The notes under the pieces are model-generated. The model was not told the DNA's origin. It worked only from the letters and a program-made list of their open reading frames with translations, and did not search any database. From Mycolicibacterium porcinum (GTDB lineage: Bacteria; Actinomycetota; Actinomycetes; Mycobacteriales; Mycobacteriaceae), in the NCBI GenBank assembly GCA_002086835.1, contig MVIG01000025.1, positions 1 to 64,000 on the forward strand: a stretch of 64,000 nt of DNA. The letters are read 5' to 3'. The translations under genes and the position numbers were made by a program. Shown piece after piece: positions 14,851 to 25,297 of this stretch. Position 1 is the stretch's first letter. Each line of letters opens with the position of its first letter.

Positions 14851-16059
14851 ATGAGCGGGGTCTTTTCGCGGCTGGTGGGCCAGCAAGCGGTGGAACAGGA
14901 GCTGGTGGCGGCCGCGTACGGCGCGCGGGGTGATTCGCCACACAGTGGCACCACCGTCGGGACCATGACACATGCCTGGCTGATCACCGGCCCGCCCGGG
15001 TCCGGACGCTCGGTGGCCGCGCTGTGCTTCGCGGCGGCCCTGCAGTGCACGTCAGAGGGGACGCCGGGGTGCGGCGAATGCCGCGCTTGTACCACCACGA
15101 TGGCCGGCACCCACGCCGATGTACGCCGCATCGTGCCCGAGGGGCTGTCGATCGCGGTCAAGGAGATGCGCGAGATCGTCCAGATCGCCTCGCGTCGGCC
15201 CGGCACCGGGCGCTGGCAGATCGTCGTGATCGAGGACGCCGACCGGCTCACCGAAGGTGCCGCCAACGCGCTGCTCAAGGTGGTGGAGGAACCGCCGCCG
15301 TCGACGGTGTTCCTGCTGTGTGCGCCCTCGGTGGACCCAGAAGACATCGCGATCACGCTGCGGTCGCGCTGCCGGCACATCGCGCTGACCACGCCGTCGG
15401 TGGATGCCATCGCCGACGTGCTGATCTCCGGCGACGGGCTGCCCGAGGCGGATGCCCGCTGGGCCGCCTCGGTCAGCGGCGGACACGTCGGCCGGGCCCG
15501 GCGGCTGGCGACCGATCCCGAGGCCCGGGAGCGCCGCAAGCGCGCGTTGGGCCTGGCGAGGGACGCCGCGACACCGGCCCGGGCATTCGCCGCCGCTGAG
15601 GAGATGGTCGCGGTCGCCGAGGCCGAGGCGCTGGCGTTGACCGCCGGACGCAACGAGACCGAGACCGAGGAGCTCAAGACCGCCCTGGGTGCCGGCGGCA
15701 CCGGAAAGGGCACCGCGGCCACCACCCGCGGGACGGCCGGTGCGCTCAAAGAGCTGGAGCGACGGCAGAAATCGCGGCAGACTCGGGCCTCGCGTGACGC
15801 GCTGGACCGGGCCCTGATCGACCTGGCCACGTACTTCCGCGATGCCCTGCTGGTGTCGTCGGGAGCTTCGTCGGTGACCGCCAACCACCCGGATATGGCC
15901 GAGAAAGTGCAGGCCATGGCCGACCACGTGCCCCCGGACCGGCTGCTGCGCTGCATCGAGGCGGTGCTGGAATGCCGCGAAGCGCTGGCCATCAACGTCA
16001 AGCCCAAATTCGCCGTCGATGCCATGGTGGCGACCATCGGGCAGGCGCTTCGAGGGTGA
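14851..16059 (+). CDS. holB: DNA polymerase III subunit delta'
   Basis: 402 residues from ATG 14851 (MSGVFSRLVGQ); a TTG at 14842 is less likely because a TACTGT -10 box overlaps it. The Walker A-like loop GPPGSGRS and the zinc-binding cysteines (CGECRACTT) are in the first 85 residues, and the sensor motif LRSRCRHI lies near residue 170. Delta' is the stator of the clamp-loader complex that loads the beta clamp during replication. An alanine-rich stretch with TGKGTAATTRG (about 275-300) is an insertion relative to E. coli, as in other mycobacteria (Rv3644c). The tRNA-Thr gene follows after 55 nt. Confidence 0.93.
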   Translation: MSGVFSRLVGQQAVEQELVAAAYGARGDSPHSGTTVGTMTHAWLITGPPGSGRSVAALCFAAALQCTSEGTPGCGECRACTTTMAGTHADVRRIVPEGLSIAVKEMREIVQIASRRPGTGRWQIVVIEDADRLTEGAANALLKVVEEPPPSTVFLLCAPSVDPEDIAITLRSRCRHIALTTPSVDAIADVLISGDGLPEADARWAASVSGGHVGRARRLATDPEARERRKRALGLARDAATPARAFAAAEEMVAVAEAEALALTAGRNETETEELKTALGAGGTGKGTAATTRGTAGALKELERRQKSRQTRASRDALDRALIDLATYFRDALLVSSGASSVTANHPDMAEKVQAMADHVPPDRLLRCIEAVLECREALAINVKPKFAVDAMVATIGQALRG

Positions 16060-16114
16060 GTTGGGTCCTGGGCGGTGTCTGCCGTAAAGTGGTGCCGCCC
16101 GGTTCGCTGGGTAC

Positions 16115-16190
16115 GCCACCCTAGCTCAGTCGGTAGAGCAATTCACTCGTAATGAATAGGTCAGGGGTTCGATTCCCCTGGGTGGCTCCA
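16115..16190 (+). tRNA. tRNA-Thr (anticodon CGU)
   Basis: The acceptor arms gccaccc (16115-16121) and gggtggc (16180-16186) pair fully. They are followed by the discriminator T and an encoded CCA (16188-16190). The D arm gctc/gagc, the anticodon arm attca/tgaat around the loop ctCGTaa, and the T arm aggggttcgattcccct are all present. The anticodon CGT reads ACG codons for threonine. Confidence 0.95.
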
Positions 16191-16218
16191 CAAGTCCAAT
16201 TCGGGCGAAAATGCTGCG

Positions 16219-16240
16219 TCCCCGCAGGTCATCGCGGGGA
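16219..16240 (+). terminator. GC-rich hairpin after the tRNA gene
   Basis: TCCCCGC (16219-16225) and GCGGGGA (16234-16240) pair perfectly across an 8-nt loop, 28 nt after the tRNA. No U-tract follows. The -10 box of the next gene begins immediately after, so the hairpin probably separates the two transcription units. Confidence 0.45.
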
Positions 16241-16246
16241 TAGGCT
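16241..16246 (+). promoter_or_regulatory. Predicted -10 box TAGGCT
   Basis: TAGGCT is followed by 8 nt and ATG 16255, fitting a leaderless or nearly leaderless transcript for the secreted protein. Confidence 0.4.
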
Positions 16247-16254
16247 CATCACTT

Positions 16255-16785
16255 ATGGCACGGATCGTCGTGGGCGCGGCTCTCATCGCCTCGGTTGCAC
16301 TGGCATCGCCCGTTGCAGGGGCTGACCCAGGGCAGATCCCTGATCTGAGTGGTTACACCGCAGTGGATGTCGACGCGTACAACACGTACTACAACTATCC
16401 GACGACGAACGGCGCGCAGTTCGTCACCCCGGGCGGATACCGATGCCGGATCAGCTACACAGGCCGTGCCAATCCGCCCATGAAGCAAGCCGCTTGCTGG
16501 GGTGAGCTGCCCGGGACATCGAGCAATTCGGTCAGCGTATTCGCGGCCATGTCAGTCGAGCCGGCGACCTTTTCCACCGTGGACCTGGCCGCCATGGAGA
16601 AGTACATGGACTACAAGGACCCGCGTGACCGCACGGTCGACCCGGCCGACTACAAGCTGCTTCCCGCCGGCAGCAAGCTCGACTACCCCAACACCGGGAC
16701 GTGTGCCGTCACCGAGGTGAGCACGGTGTGCGTGGTGGGCGACCACGGCTTCGAGTTGTCCGCGAAGGGCAGCCGCGTCTTCTAG
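16255..16785 (+). CDS. Small secreted mycobacterial protein, unknown function
   Basis: 176 residues with a clear signal peptide (about 1-23, cleavage after VAGA). The mature part begins DPGQIPDLSGYTAVDV and has four cysteines (in YRCRIS, AACWGE, GTCAVT and TVCVVG) that could make two disulfides. The pattern is that of a widespread mycobacterial family of small exported proteins with the same DLSGYTPV-like start; no biochemical role is known. It ends tail to tail with the next gene, the stop codons overlapping by 4 nt. Confidence 0.75.
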   Translation: MARIVVGAALIASVALASPVAGADPGQIPDLSGYTAVDVDAYNTYYNYPTTNGAQFVTPGGYRCRISYTGRANPPMKQAACWGELPGTSSNSVSVFAAMSVEPATFSTVDLAAMEKYMDYKDPRDRTVDPADYKLLPAGSKLDYPNTGTCAVTEVSTVCVVGDHGFELSAKGSRVF

Positions 16786-17150
16786 TCCTTACTCAGCGCT
16801 TCGCGGGCCGCGTTGCGGGCGGTGTTCGCAGCAGGGAATCCCGCGTAGCCGCTGGCGTGGTAGATCACCTCGGCGATCTCGTCCTCGGTGAGGCCGTTTC
16901 GGAGGCCGATCCTGACGTGTGACTCGAACTCATCGGTGGCCCGCAGGGCGATCAGAATGCCCATGGTGACCAGGCTGCGATCACGCCGGCTCAGCCCGTC
17001 ACGGCTCCACAGCCGGCCGAAGACATTGTCGACGCCGATGGCCATCAGCTCGTCGCCGAATCTGCCGTCCGGCTCGACAACATTTGACGGCAGATGCGGG
17101 ACCATCTCTCGCAGGACCCGTAGACCTTGCTCACGTACGTCGTCAGTCAT
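16782..17150 (-). CDS. Carboxymuconolactone decarboxylase-family protein
   Basis: 122 residues from ATG 17150 (MTDDVREQGLRVLREM), the typical length of the single-domain family. The all-helical CMD fold is shown by LWSRDGLSRRDRSLVTMGILIAL and GLTEDEIAEVIYHASGYAGFPAA. The CxxC found in the AhpD peroxidase branch is missing, so it belongs to the decarboxylase-like side. True gamma-carboxymuconolactone decarboxylases act in protocatechuate breakdown, but no other gene of that pathway lies nearby, so the substrate is open. Confidence 0.85.
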   Translation of the reverse strand: MTDDVREQGLRVLREMVPHLPSNVVEPDGRFGDELMAIGVDNVFGRLWSRDGLSRRDRSLVTMGILIALRATDEFESHVRIGLRNGLTEDEIAEVIYHASGYAGFPAANTARNAAREALSKD

Positions 17151-17178
17151 GCCTGTCAGCTTGGCATGAGGTTCGGGC

Positions 17179-17691
17179 CTACTCCCCGGTGGCGGTGATG
17201 ACGATGACGGGTGCGTCCTCAGCCAGGTACGCCTTGGACTTGATCTTGGTGCCGGTGAATGCCGCGTCGAGTTGACTACTGGAAAGTAAGCCGCCCTGCG
17301 GCAGGTCAGCCCGCAATGATTCCCAGACATCGGGCCGGTCGGTGGTCGGGATCGGGCGGTACCTCGCCTTCAAATCCTCCGCGACGGACGGGTTCAGCTC
17401 GACGATGCTGTCGATCCAGTACAGCGATGGCCCAGGCACTTCCGGATCACCCATGTCTCCGCTCACCCACGATGCGTTGACGGGCGACCCGATCGCCGGG
17501 AAGCGTTTGGTCAACGGCTCCAACTCGTGCCGAACGGGATTGGACGTGTGTTTGGCGGCGGGAGCGTTCATGGTTGTCTCCATCTGTTGCCGATCGTGCG
17601 AACTTGGGAAACACGCTGAAAGCGCGAATGTGGCCAAGGCCAACGACAGGGATACAGCGCGGATCCTGTGCACCCCAAAAGAATTCGTCAC
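17179..17691 (-). CDS. Lipoprotein paired with an EspA/EspE-like protein
   Basis: 170 residues from GTG 17691; the start overlaps the stop codon of the upstream gene (GTGA), so the two are translationally coupled. A signal peptide with lipobox LSAC puts the lipid-modified cysteine at 27. The mature part is soluble and has no family that I recognise; it contains HELEPLTKRFPAIGSPVNASW and a C-terminal strand-rich part ending VIVITATGE. Its place behind a putative ESX effector suggests an immunity or accessory lipoprotein on the outer face of the membrane. That role is inferred only from position, and a second cassette nearby has the same layout. Confidence 0.7.
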   Translation of the reverse strand: MTNSFGVHRIRAVSLSLALATFALSACFPSSHDRQQMETTMNAPAAKHTSNPVRHELEPLTKRFPAIGSPVNASWVSGDMGDPEVPGPSLYWIDSIVELNPSVAEDLKARYRPIPTTDRPDVWESLRADLPQGGLLSSSQLDAAFTGTKIKSKAYLAEDAPVIVITATGE

Positions 17692-19055
17692 GGCAGTGTC
17701 ACTCCTCCGGTGTTGCGATTGTTGTCCGGCGGCCGTATCCCGCCTGGGCTGCCTCTTCCGTCCACGCGATCCTCGCGTCCCGGATTGAATTGGGGTTGGC
17801 CTCCTTGGTCGACGGGCGGTGCGCTGCCCAGCTCCCAGCTGACAGTTCGGGTGACCTCCCCGTGAGAGTCGAACGGCTTGGCCCATCCCAATTCGGTGAA
17901 CCTGCCGTTCTCGTTGTCGGAGGCGCCGGTCCCGATGTCTGCCTGGCCACGGTTGAAGTTGTAATGGTCTTCGGCGTGCACCGTCACCGTCATCGTGACT
18001 CTGTTGCCTTCGACCTTGACGTCCGCACTGCTCCACTGTTGGTATCCGCCAACGGCTTTCTGCCAGTTTTCTGTGGTGGGGTAGTTCGTGGTCTGCGTTG
18101 CGTCACCGGTCATCGAAAACGAGGTATTGCCCGCGCGGATCAATTCCTCGGCCCCGCGTTGTGCTCGGCTGATCTGATCATCGACGTTGGCCCGGATGCC
18201 GGGGTCCTCGCGGTAGGCCTCCTCGTAGTCGAATTCGATTGGCTTACCGTCGTTATCCCAATAATGCCGGTACATTTGGGTGGCGTCGTCGAGATCCGCG
18301 CGCAGCAATCTGCCACCTGCAAGCTTTGCTTCCCATTCGGCCCGCTTCAGGTAATCCTTCCAACCAGGCTCTGCGGAGTTGTACTCGAAGTCTTCGTCCC
18401 ATGAGATATCGGGTTTGGTGGGCGGCCCGATGACGAACTCCGGACCGCCCGGTTCACCGGGTTTCGCCCCAGGTTCGGTTGGCGCGTTTTCGTCGCCATT
18501 CTTCTCGCCCTCGCCCTTGCCTTTGCCCTCGCCCTGGTCGCGCGCGAACTTCTGATCCGTCAATGCGTCGAACTCACCCCTGAGGCCCGTGACGCGTCCG
18601 GCGATGGTGTTCATCTCGGTGTTCGCGTTCTGGACGGTGTGGTTGACCTGGGTGATGCCTTCTTTGGCGATCGGGATCAGGCTTTTCTCGCGGGCTTGGG
18701 CGCTTAGCGAAGTGGGTAACGAGTTGACGGCGCTGTCGACCCAAGATTTCGTGTTGTCGAGTTGAGTGCGTCCCGTGGTGACGATGTTGGCCGCGTTGGT
18801 GACTTCGGCGGCCATCTTCTTGTCGAGATCGGCGAGCTTCTGGTACACGGCGGCGTGTTCTTCGTTGGCCGCGGCATACGCCTGTGAGGCGGTCCCTTGC
18901 CAGCGGTCGTCGGGGGCGGCCGATTTGATGGTGGACTGCAACTGCATCAGCTTCGAGCTGCTGCCGTCGTACTGGCTGCCGTCGGTGGGGGTGCCTGCGC
19001 CGAAGGTGTCCTTCGCTCTACTCCACGTGGAATAGAAGGCATCCAGCGCGCTCAC
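17688..19055 (-). CDS. EspA/EspE-like ESX-secreted protein with variable C-terminus (cassette 1)
   Basis: 455 residues from GTG 19055. Residues 1-165 form an alpha-helical EspA/EspE-type domain of the WXG100 superfamily, with W52-Q-G54 in the turn between helices and a conserved AAAN-x-EHAAVYQKLADLDKK helix. A Gly/Glu/Lys linker (about 172-210) leads to a globular C-terminal domain (about 215-430) rich in aromatic and acidic residues, including HAEDHYNFNRG and GWAKPFDSHGE. I do not recognise that domain. The layout, a fixed export domain plus a variable tip plus a following lipoprotein, is that of a secreted effector. The first 110 residues match the protein at 20040-22445 at 75 positions by hand count. 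Proteins of this type are thought to leave by ESX-1. Confidence 0.75.
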   Translation of the reverse strand: MSALDAFYSTWSRAKDTFGAGTPTDGSQYDGSSSKLMQLQSTIKSAAPDDRWQGTASQAYAAANEEHAAVYQKLADLDKKMAAEVTNAANIVTTGRTQLDNTKSWVDSAVNSLPTSLSAQAREKSLIPIAKEGITQVNHTVQNANTEMNTIAGRVTGLRGEFDALTDQKFARDQGEGKGKGEGEKNGDENAPTEPGAKPGEPGGPEFVIGPPTKPDISWDEDFEYNSAEPGWKDYLKRAEWEAKLAGGRLLRADLDDATQMYRHYWDNDGKPIEFDYEEAYREDPGIRANVDDQISRAQRGAEELIRAGNTSFSMTGDATQTTNYPTTENWQKAVGGYQQWSSADVKVEGNRVTMTVTVHAEDHYNFNRGQADIGTGASDNENGRFTELGWAKPFDSHGEVTRTVSWELGSAPPVDQGGQPQFNPGREDRVDGRGSPGGIRPPDNNRNTGGVTLP

Positions 19056-19130
19056 AGTCGTCCCCCCGACAGGTCCCGATAGTCAACGCTCAGTATCTCA
19101 GTACGTGAACTACCGCGATGTCAGGAATCC
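19056..19130 (-). repeat. Duplicated upstream region of cassette 1 (copy of 22446-22523)
   Basis: The DNA upstream of the two EspA/EspE-like genes aligns almost throughout. Shared blocks in order are cgacagg, atagtcaacg, tcagtatctcag, gaactacc and caggaatcc, with few substitutions and one small gap. The minus-strand GATACTGA within it can serve as a -10 element for both genes. The copy extends past the promoter into sequence that in the other copy encodes the C-terminus of the membrane protein at 22503-24260. Confidence 0.85.
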
Positions 19131-19160
19131 GATGGGTGCGACCTGCTACTCCGACAGATG
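19110..19160 (-). pseudogene. Relic of the 3' end of the Rv3635-type gene
   Basis: Minus-strand codons 19139-19110 read APIGFLTSR-stop, against GPVGFLAPR-stop at the end of the intact gene at 22503. Slightly upstream a gccgc-tctgtcgg block also matches the intact gene's AALSV codons, but an in-frame TAG and length changes break it. Only about 50 nt are recognisable. It is a duplication scar, not a gene. The remaining sequence up to 19307 shows nothing I recognise. Confidence 0.75.
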
Positions 19161-19307
19161 CGGCACCAGCTCTTAGAGGGGCCGCAGACCTTGTCCATCG
19201 CCCGACCACATCACGAGAGCGTGTTTGAGCTGCTGTGTAGATAGGTAGTAGATCGCCAGTCGTTGTTGCCGAGTGCGGTGTCCAATGTTCAGTTGCGGAG
19301 AAGCGGG

Positions 19308-20006
19308 CTACTTGGTTGGAGGTGAAGGCGATGTAGTCGGATCGGGCATTTTTTGCACGAATGGCTCAGGTTTGAACGATTCACATGTGGCAGCGACGTC
19401 GGCCTTGGGTTGATGCAAAACAACTCCAGGATCGGTAAGGAGCCATCGTTTTTCAGTGGAAGTCGTACCGTCGGCTGCGGGCTCATCTGTCCACCGAACG
19501 ACGGGGAGCACGAGGCTGTACGGACGCGCTGGATCCGGTCCGACGATATTTCCATTCTTAAACTTCGTGTACAACCCGGGCGTATCGAATTCACATATCG
19601 AAACTTCGAATCCATGGTCGGGCAATTCGCGCACCCCTACCGCGCGATGAAGCGCACCTCCAGTGTCTCCGGCGGCAATATCTGGAACGGGAGGTGAATC
19701 GGTGAAATCGGCTTGCGGCGCGATACGGCTACGGTAACGGCGCTCGATTGTGTCGTCGTGTGGGTTGTTCTTCAGACGGTTGTCAACAGACATTTCGAGT
19801 GCGAACCTCGCGGCGTCCGACAATGGGGGAGAGAGTGGGATTGCTACATCTGTGGTGATCTCAAACGGCGGGTACGGGAACTCCGCTACTGGCGGATCAT
19901 TATTGTCAGATGGAGTGTACTCCTTGGCGTGGCACGAGATGCATGTTGAACACGTCAATGCGATAAGAAAGACGCCTACTGCGCTCGGATTATTGCCGCG
20001 AATCAT
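19308..20006 (-). CDS. Putative lipoprotein paired with EspA/EspE-like protein (cassette 2)
   Basis: 232 residues from ATG 20006. The N-terminus is a signal peptide with three cysteines; CISC gives the best lipobox (Cys25), although its -3 residue is not the usual Leu. The mature protein starts with a Pro-rich, acidic segment (SDNNDPPVAEFPYPP) and ends in TTSPSPPTK; two further cysteines (in VSICEFD and ATCESF) may pair. No family is recognised and it is not alignable by eye to the lipoprotein of cassette 1. It follows its effector-like partner after 33 nt. The base composition is clearly lower in GC than the core genes, suggesting recent acquisition. An immunity role is inferred from position only. 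Confidence 0.65.
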   Translation of the reverse strand: MIRGNNPSAVGVFLIALTCSTCISCHAKEYTPSDNNDPPVAEFPYPPFEITTDVAIPLSPPLSDAARFALEMSVDNRLKNNPHDDTIERRYRSRIAPQADFTDSPPVPDIAAGDTGGALHRAVGVRELPDHGFEVSICEFDTPGLYTKFKNGNIVGPDPARPYSLVLPVVRWTDEPAADGTTSTEKRWLLTDPGVVLHQPKADVAATCESFKPEPFVQKMPDPTTSPSPPTK

Positions 20007-20039
20007 TCTGAAGCTCCACCCGCTTTCGAATTGCAGTAT

Positions 20040-22445
20040 TTATTTAACGTTGAATGAGCTCGCGTAGGACTGGCCGAAATCGGTAACATACAAGCCGAGG
20101 CCGCGCTCCCTCATAAACTGTTGTATCCTCTCGTATGTGGTGCTCGAGGCGCCTATGCTCTCGACATTCACCGGGCGCCCGTCAACTATCAAATCCGAGG
20201 GCAACTGTCCAGCTGCAAATGCGGCCTGAAGGACACTCTGTTGCGCGTGAACAGTCGACGCAGCCCGCAAAAGATCTGCGTCCGGAACCGCAATATCCTG
20301 ATACTCGGGCATGCCCATCCAATCTTTGATCGAATTCTCGACGAATCCACCTGCATCGAAATCGGTTTTCCCCATGGCAAACTCAGCGAATTCACCAGCA
20401 TCGGACCCGCCGGTCATGCTTTCCAGTGCTTTCGACCCTGGAAACCAGTCCACAAACTCATCGGTAAGGGCGCCCGCTACTTGCGCCCCGATCGATTTCA
20501 CTCGGTAGAGTTCATCAGCCGGATTATTGTACTCAAGATCATTTTTGAGCACGTCATTCTGATGGTTTACCGCGTCGGTTATCGCCTTATCAACACTGCC
20601 CGCGAAAGATCCTGCAGCGCTATCGGCCATTACATCCTTCAAATCGCCACTATGGCTGCTCATCGCGTCCCCCAGCTCTCTGAGACGGAGGGTCTCTGCG
20701 GCAACGGCCAATGTGCTTCTCCCCTGCTCGGAATACCCCCCTAGCTCTAGCAGCCTGCTTGTATCATCCGCGTTTAGCTGCGGATGCCCTGTCTCATCAA
20801 TCCGCGTCTCAAGGAAACCGCCCTGGTACGCCCCGGGCGCGACTAGAGCGTCGACGTTGGCGGCTAGGACTTGGCTCATTTCTGTCGCGATCGCTGGATT
20901 GCGCGCGAACGCATCACGCTGTTCAGCCCACACGGGGTCGGTATCGCTCGGCGCCAACATGTGAGGAATCTCGATAAAGGCCTGCCGAGCCCTTTCGCCC
21001 ATCTCGTTGTCGGCCGGCAGGTTCGAGCCGTCGGTGATCCAATCCAGAAGCGTGGCTGCACCGTTGCCTTCGCTACCGCTTTCTGACCAATCGTGGCCGA
21101 TCAGCGTGCGGACCGTTTCTTCGCGGTTGTATCCATCGGGTAATCCTTCGCCGGTTCCCGACCAGATCCGGTACGAGGCTTCGTCATTGCGACCGGCGAC
21201 TTCGGCGAGCGAGCTCGCGGCGCGTTCGTAGGATTCCGGTGGAGTATCGGTCATTCCCCAGCCGCCCAACGAGTTTCCGACCATGTCAGCGGATTTCAGG
21301 TACATCTCGGTGCCTAGTCGTGATCCCGGCTGATATCCGGGATTGGATTCGCCCATGAGCTCACTGAACTGCACTACGTCGGCAACGTGATGGTTCTTGG
21401 CATCTGTCGGACCCAAGGTATCCCAGCCCGGATAAGTCGGATCGCTGCGCCGTGTCTCGAGCATCTCCCGCAAATCTGAGGGCAATTGGTCGTATCCCCC
21501 GCGGGATGCAATTGAGCCGTCCGGATTGCGGTCCACAATGTTTTCGTTGCTGGTTACTGTCAGACCGTTGGCCAGCCTGTCCCGCTGACTGCCCGCTTCT
21601 CCGTTGCCGGAAGCTTCCTGTGATTCGAGATGGCGGTCCAACATCAACAAGCCATCCTTGCCTGCCGCCTTGAAGAAGTCGTGATAGTAGTCGAGCGTCT
21701 CCTTTGGCACGCTGTCGACTTCCTTGCCATCAGCTAGCGCCTGCAGCTCCTCCTCAAGCAGAGGGCTCTGTGGGAGATTCTTCGCCACCCGGTCCAGGAC
21801 GGCGGGATCCCGAAGTGCCGATCCTAGCTTCGCCTGGTCTGCTAGTGCTTGACCATCTTCCTTTCCATTGGGCTTTTTCTCGTCGCCATCGGGTTTGCCG
21901 TCGCCGTTATGGTCCGCCTTCTCGCTGCCCGGTCCGAATTTTTGGTTGCCTGTCAGCGTGTCCCACTCGCCTTTGAGGCCAGTGATGCGCCCAGCGATGG
22001 TGTTCATGTCCGTGTTGGCGGTGCTAACGATCGTGTTGACCCGGTTGATGCCCTCGTTGGCAATCGGGATCAGCTTGCGTTCCCGATCTTGGGCGTTGGT
22101 AGGGGGTAATGCCTGGACTGCGCTGTCCACCCAGCTCTTGGCGTTGTCAAGTTTGTTGCGCCCATTCATCACCACTTCGGAAGCGTTGGTGACTTCGTTA
22201 GAGATCTTTTTGTCGAGGTCAGCGAGCTTCTGGTAAACGGCGGCATGTTCTTTGTTTGCCGCGGCGTAGGCCTCGGCGCCTTTTCCTTGCCAGCCGTCGT
22301 GCTTGGAGGCCGATTCGATAGATGACTTCATGTTCAGCAGTTGCGAGCTGCTGCCGTTGTATTGGCTGCCATCGGTAGGCGTGCCGACGCCGAAGGTTTC
22401 CCGCGCTTTGTTCCACGTTGAATAGAAGCCATCCAGCGCGCCCAC
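20040..22445 (-). CDS. EspA/EspE-like ESX-secreted protein, long form (cassette 2)
   Basis: 801 residues from GTG 22445 with gaggggga upstream as ribosome site. Residues 1-165 are the EspA/EspE-type helical domain (W52-Q-G54; AAANKEHAAVYQKLADLDKK). A linker follows with DHNGDGKPDGDE (178-189), which looks like a calcium-binding EF-hand/dockerin-type loop. The remaining 600 residues are mostly helical, with repeated Leu/Ala-rich helices and segments such as DGLLMLDRHLESQE and SAAGSFAGSVDKAITDAVNHQ. Mycobacterial proteins of this type are sometimes labelled TPR-region proteins, but I see no clear TPR consensus. The 3' half is lower in GC than the 5' end. Export by an ESX system and effector action are inferences. 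Confidence 0.75.
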   Translation of the reverse strand: MGALDGFYSTWNKARETFGVGTPTDGSQYNGSSSQLLNMKSSIESASKHDGWQGKGAEAYAAANKEHAAVYQKLADLDKKISNEVTNASEVVMNGRNKLDNAKSWVDSAVQALPPTNAQDRERKLIPIANEGINRVNTIVSTANTDMNTIAGRITGLKGEWDTLTGNQKFGPGSEKADHNGDGKPDGDEKKPNGKEDGQALADQAKLGSALRDPAVLDRVAKNLPQSPLLEEELQALADGKEVDSVPKETLDYYHDFFKAAGKDGLLMLDRHLESQEASGNGEAGSQRDRLANGLTVTSNENIVDRNPDGSIASRGGYDQLPSDLREMLETRRSDPTYPGWDTLGPTDAKNHHVADVVQFSELMGESNPGYQPGSRLGTEMYLKSADMVGNSLGGWGMTDTPPESYERAASSLAEVAGRNDEASYRIWSGTGEGLPDGYNREETVRTLIGHDWSESGSEGNGAATLLDWITDGSNLPADNEMGERARQAFIEIPHMLAPSDTDPVWAEQRDAFARNPAIATEMSQVLAANVDALVAPGAYQGGFLETRIDETGHPQLNADDTSRLLELGGYSEQGRSTLAVAAETLRLRELGDAMSSHSGDLKDVMADSAAGSFAGSVDKAITDAVNHQNDVLKNDLEYNNPADELYRVKSIGAQVAGALTDEFVDWFPGSKALESMTGGSDAGEFAEFAMGKTDFDAGGFVENSIKDWMGMPEYQDIAVPDADLLRAASTVHAQQSVLQAAFAAGQLPSDLIVDGRPVNVESIGASSTTYERIQQFMRERGLGLYVTDFGQSYASSFNVK

Positions 22446-22502
22446 AGAACGTCCCCCTCGACAGGATGCAAATAGTCAACGTTCAGTATCTCAGCACCCG
22501 AA

Positions 22503-22523
<21 letters not shown>
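22446..22523 (-). promoter_or_regulatory. Promoter region of cassette 2, duplicated upstream of cassette 1
   Basis: On the minus strand TGAGATACTGA (within 22481-22494) gives a GATACT -10-like hexamer about 40 nt before GTG 22445, with a gaggggga ribosome site. The same sequence with a few substitutions precedes the cassette 1 gene. Part of this copy (22503 onward) is coding sequence of the neighbouring membrane-protein gene. Confidence 0.5.
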
Positions 22524-25258
<2,735 letters not shown>

Positions 25259-25262
25259 AAGA

Positions 25263-25291
25263 TTGTGAGTACTCACTTTCTGCTCTAGCGT
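25263..25291 (+). promoter_or_regulatory. Leaderless promoter with a perfect 12-bp palindromic operator
   Basis: TTGTGA (25263-25268) and TAGCGT (25286-25291) are -35 and -10 boxes with a 17-nt spacer; ATG 25298 follows after 6 nt. The palindrome gtgagtactcac (25265-25276) overlaps the -35 and spacer, so a bound regulator would block RNA polymerase. The TetR-family gene at 27081, in the same operon, is the obvious candidate. Confidence 0.75.
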
Positions 25292-25297
25292 TGCCTC

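Noticed and set aside
14769-16037. Upstream extension of the adenylate cyclase frame opposite holB
   Set aside because: The added residues are Ser/Arg/Ala-rich shadow sequence of holB, and a leaderless promoter fixes the start at 14768.
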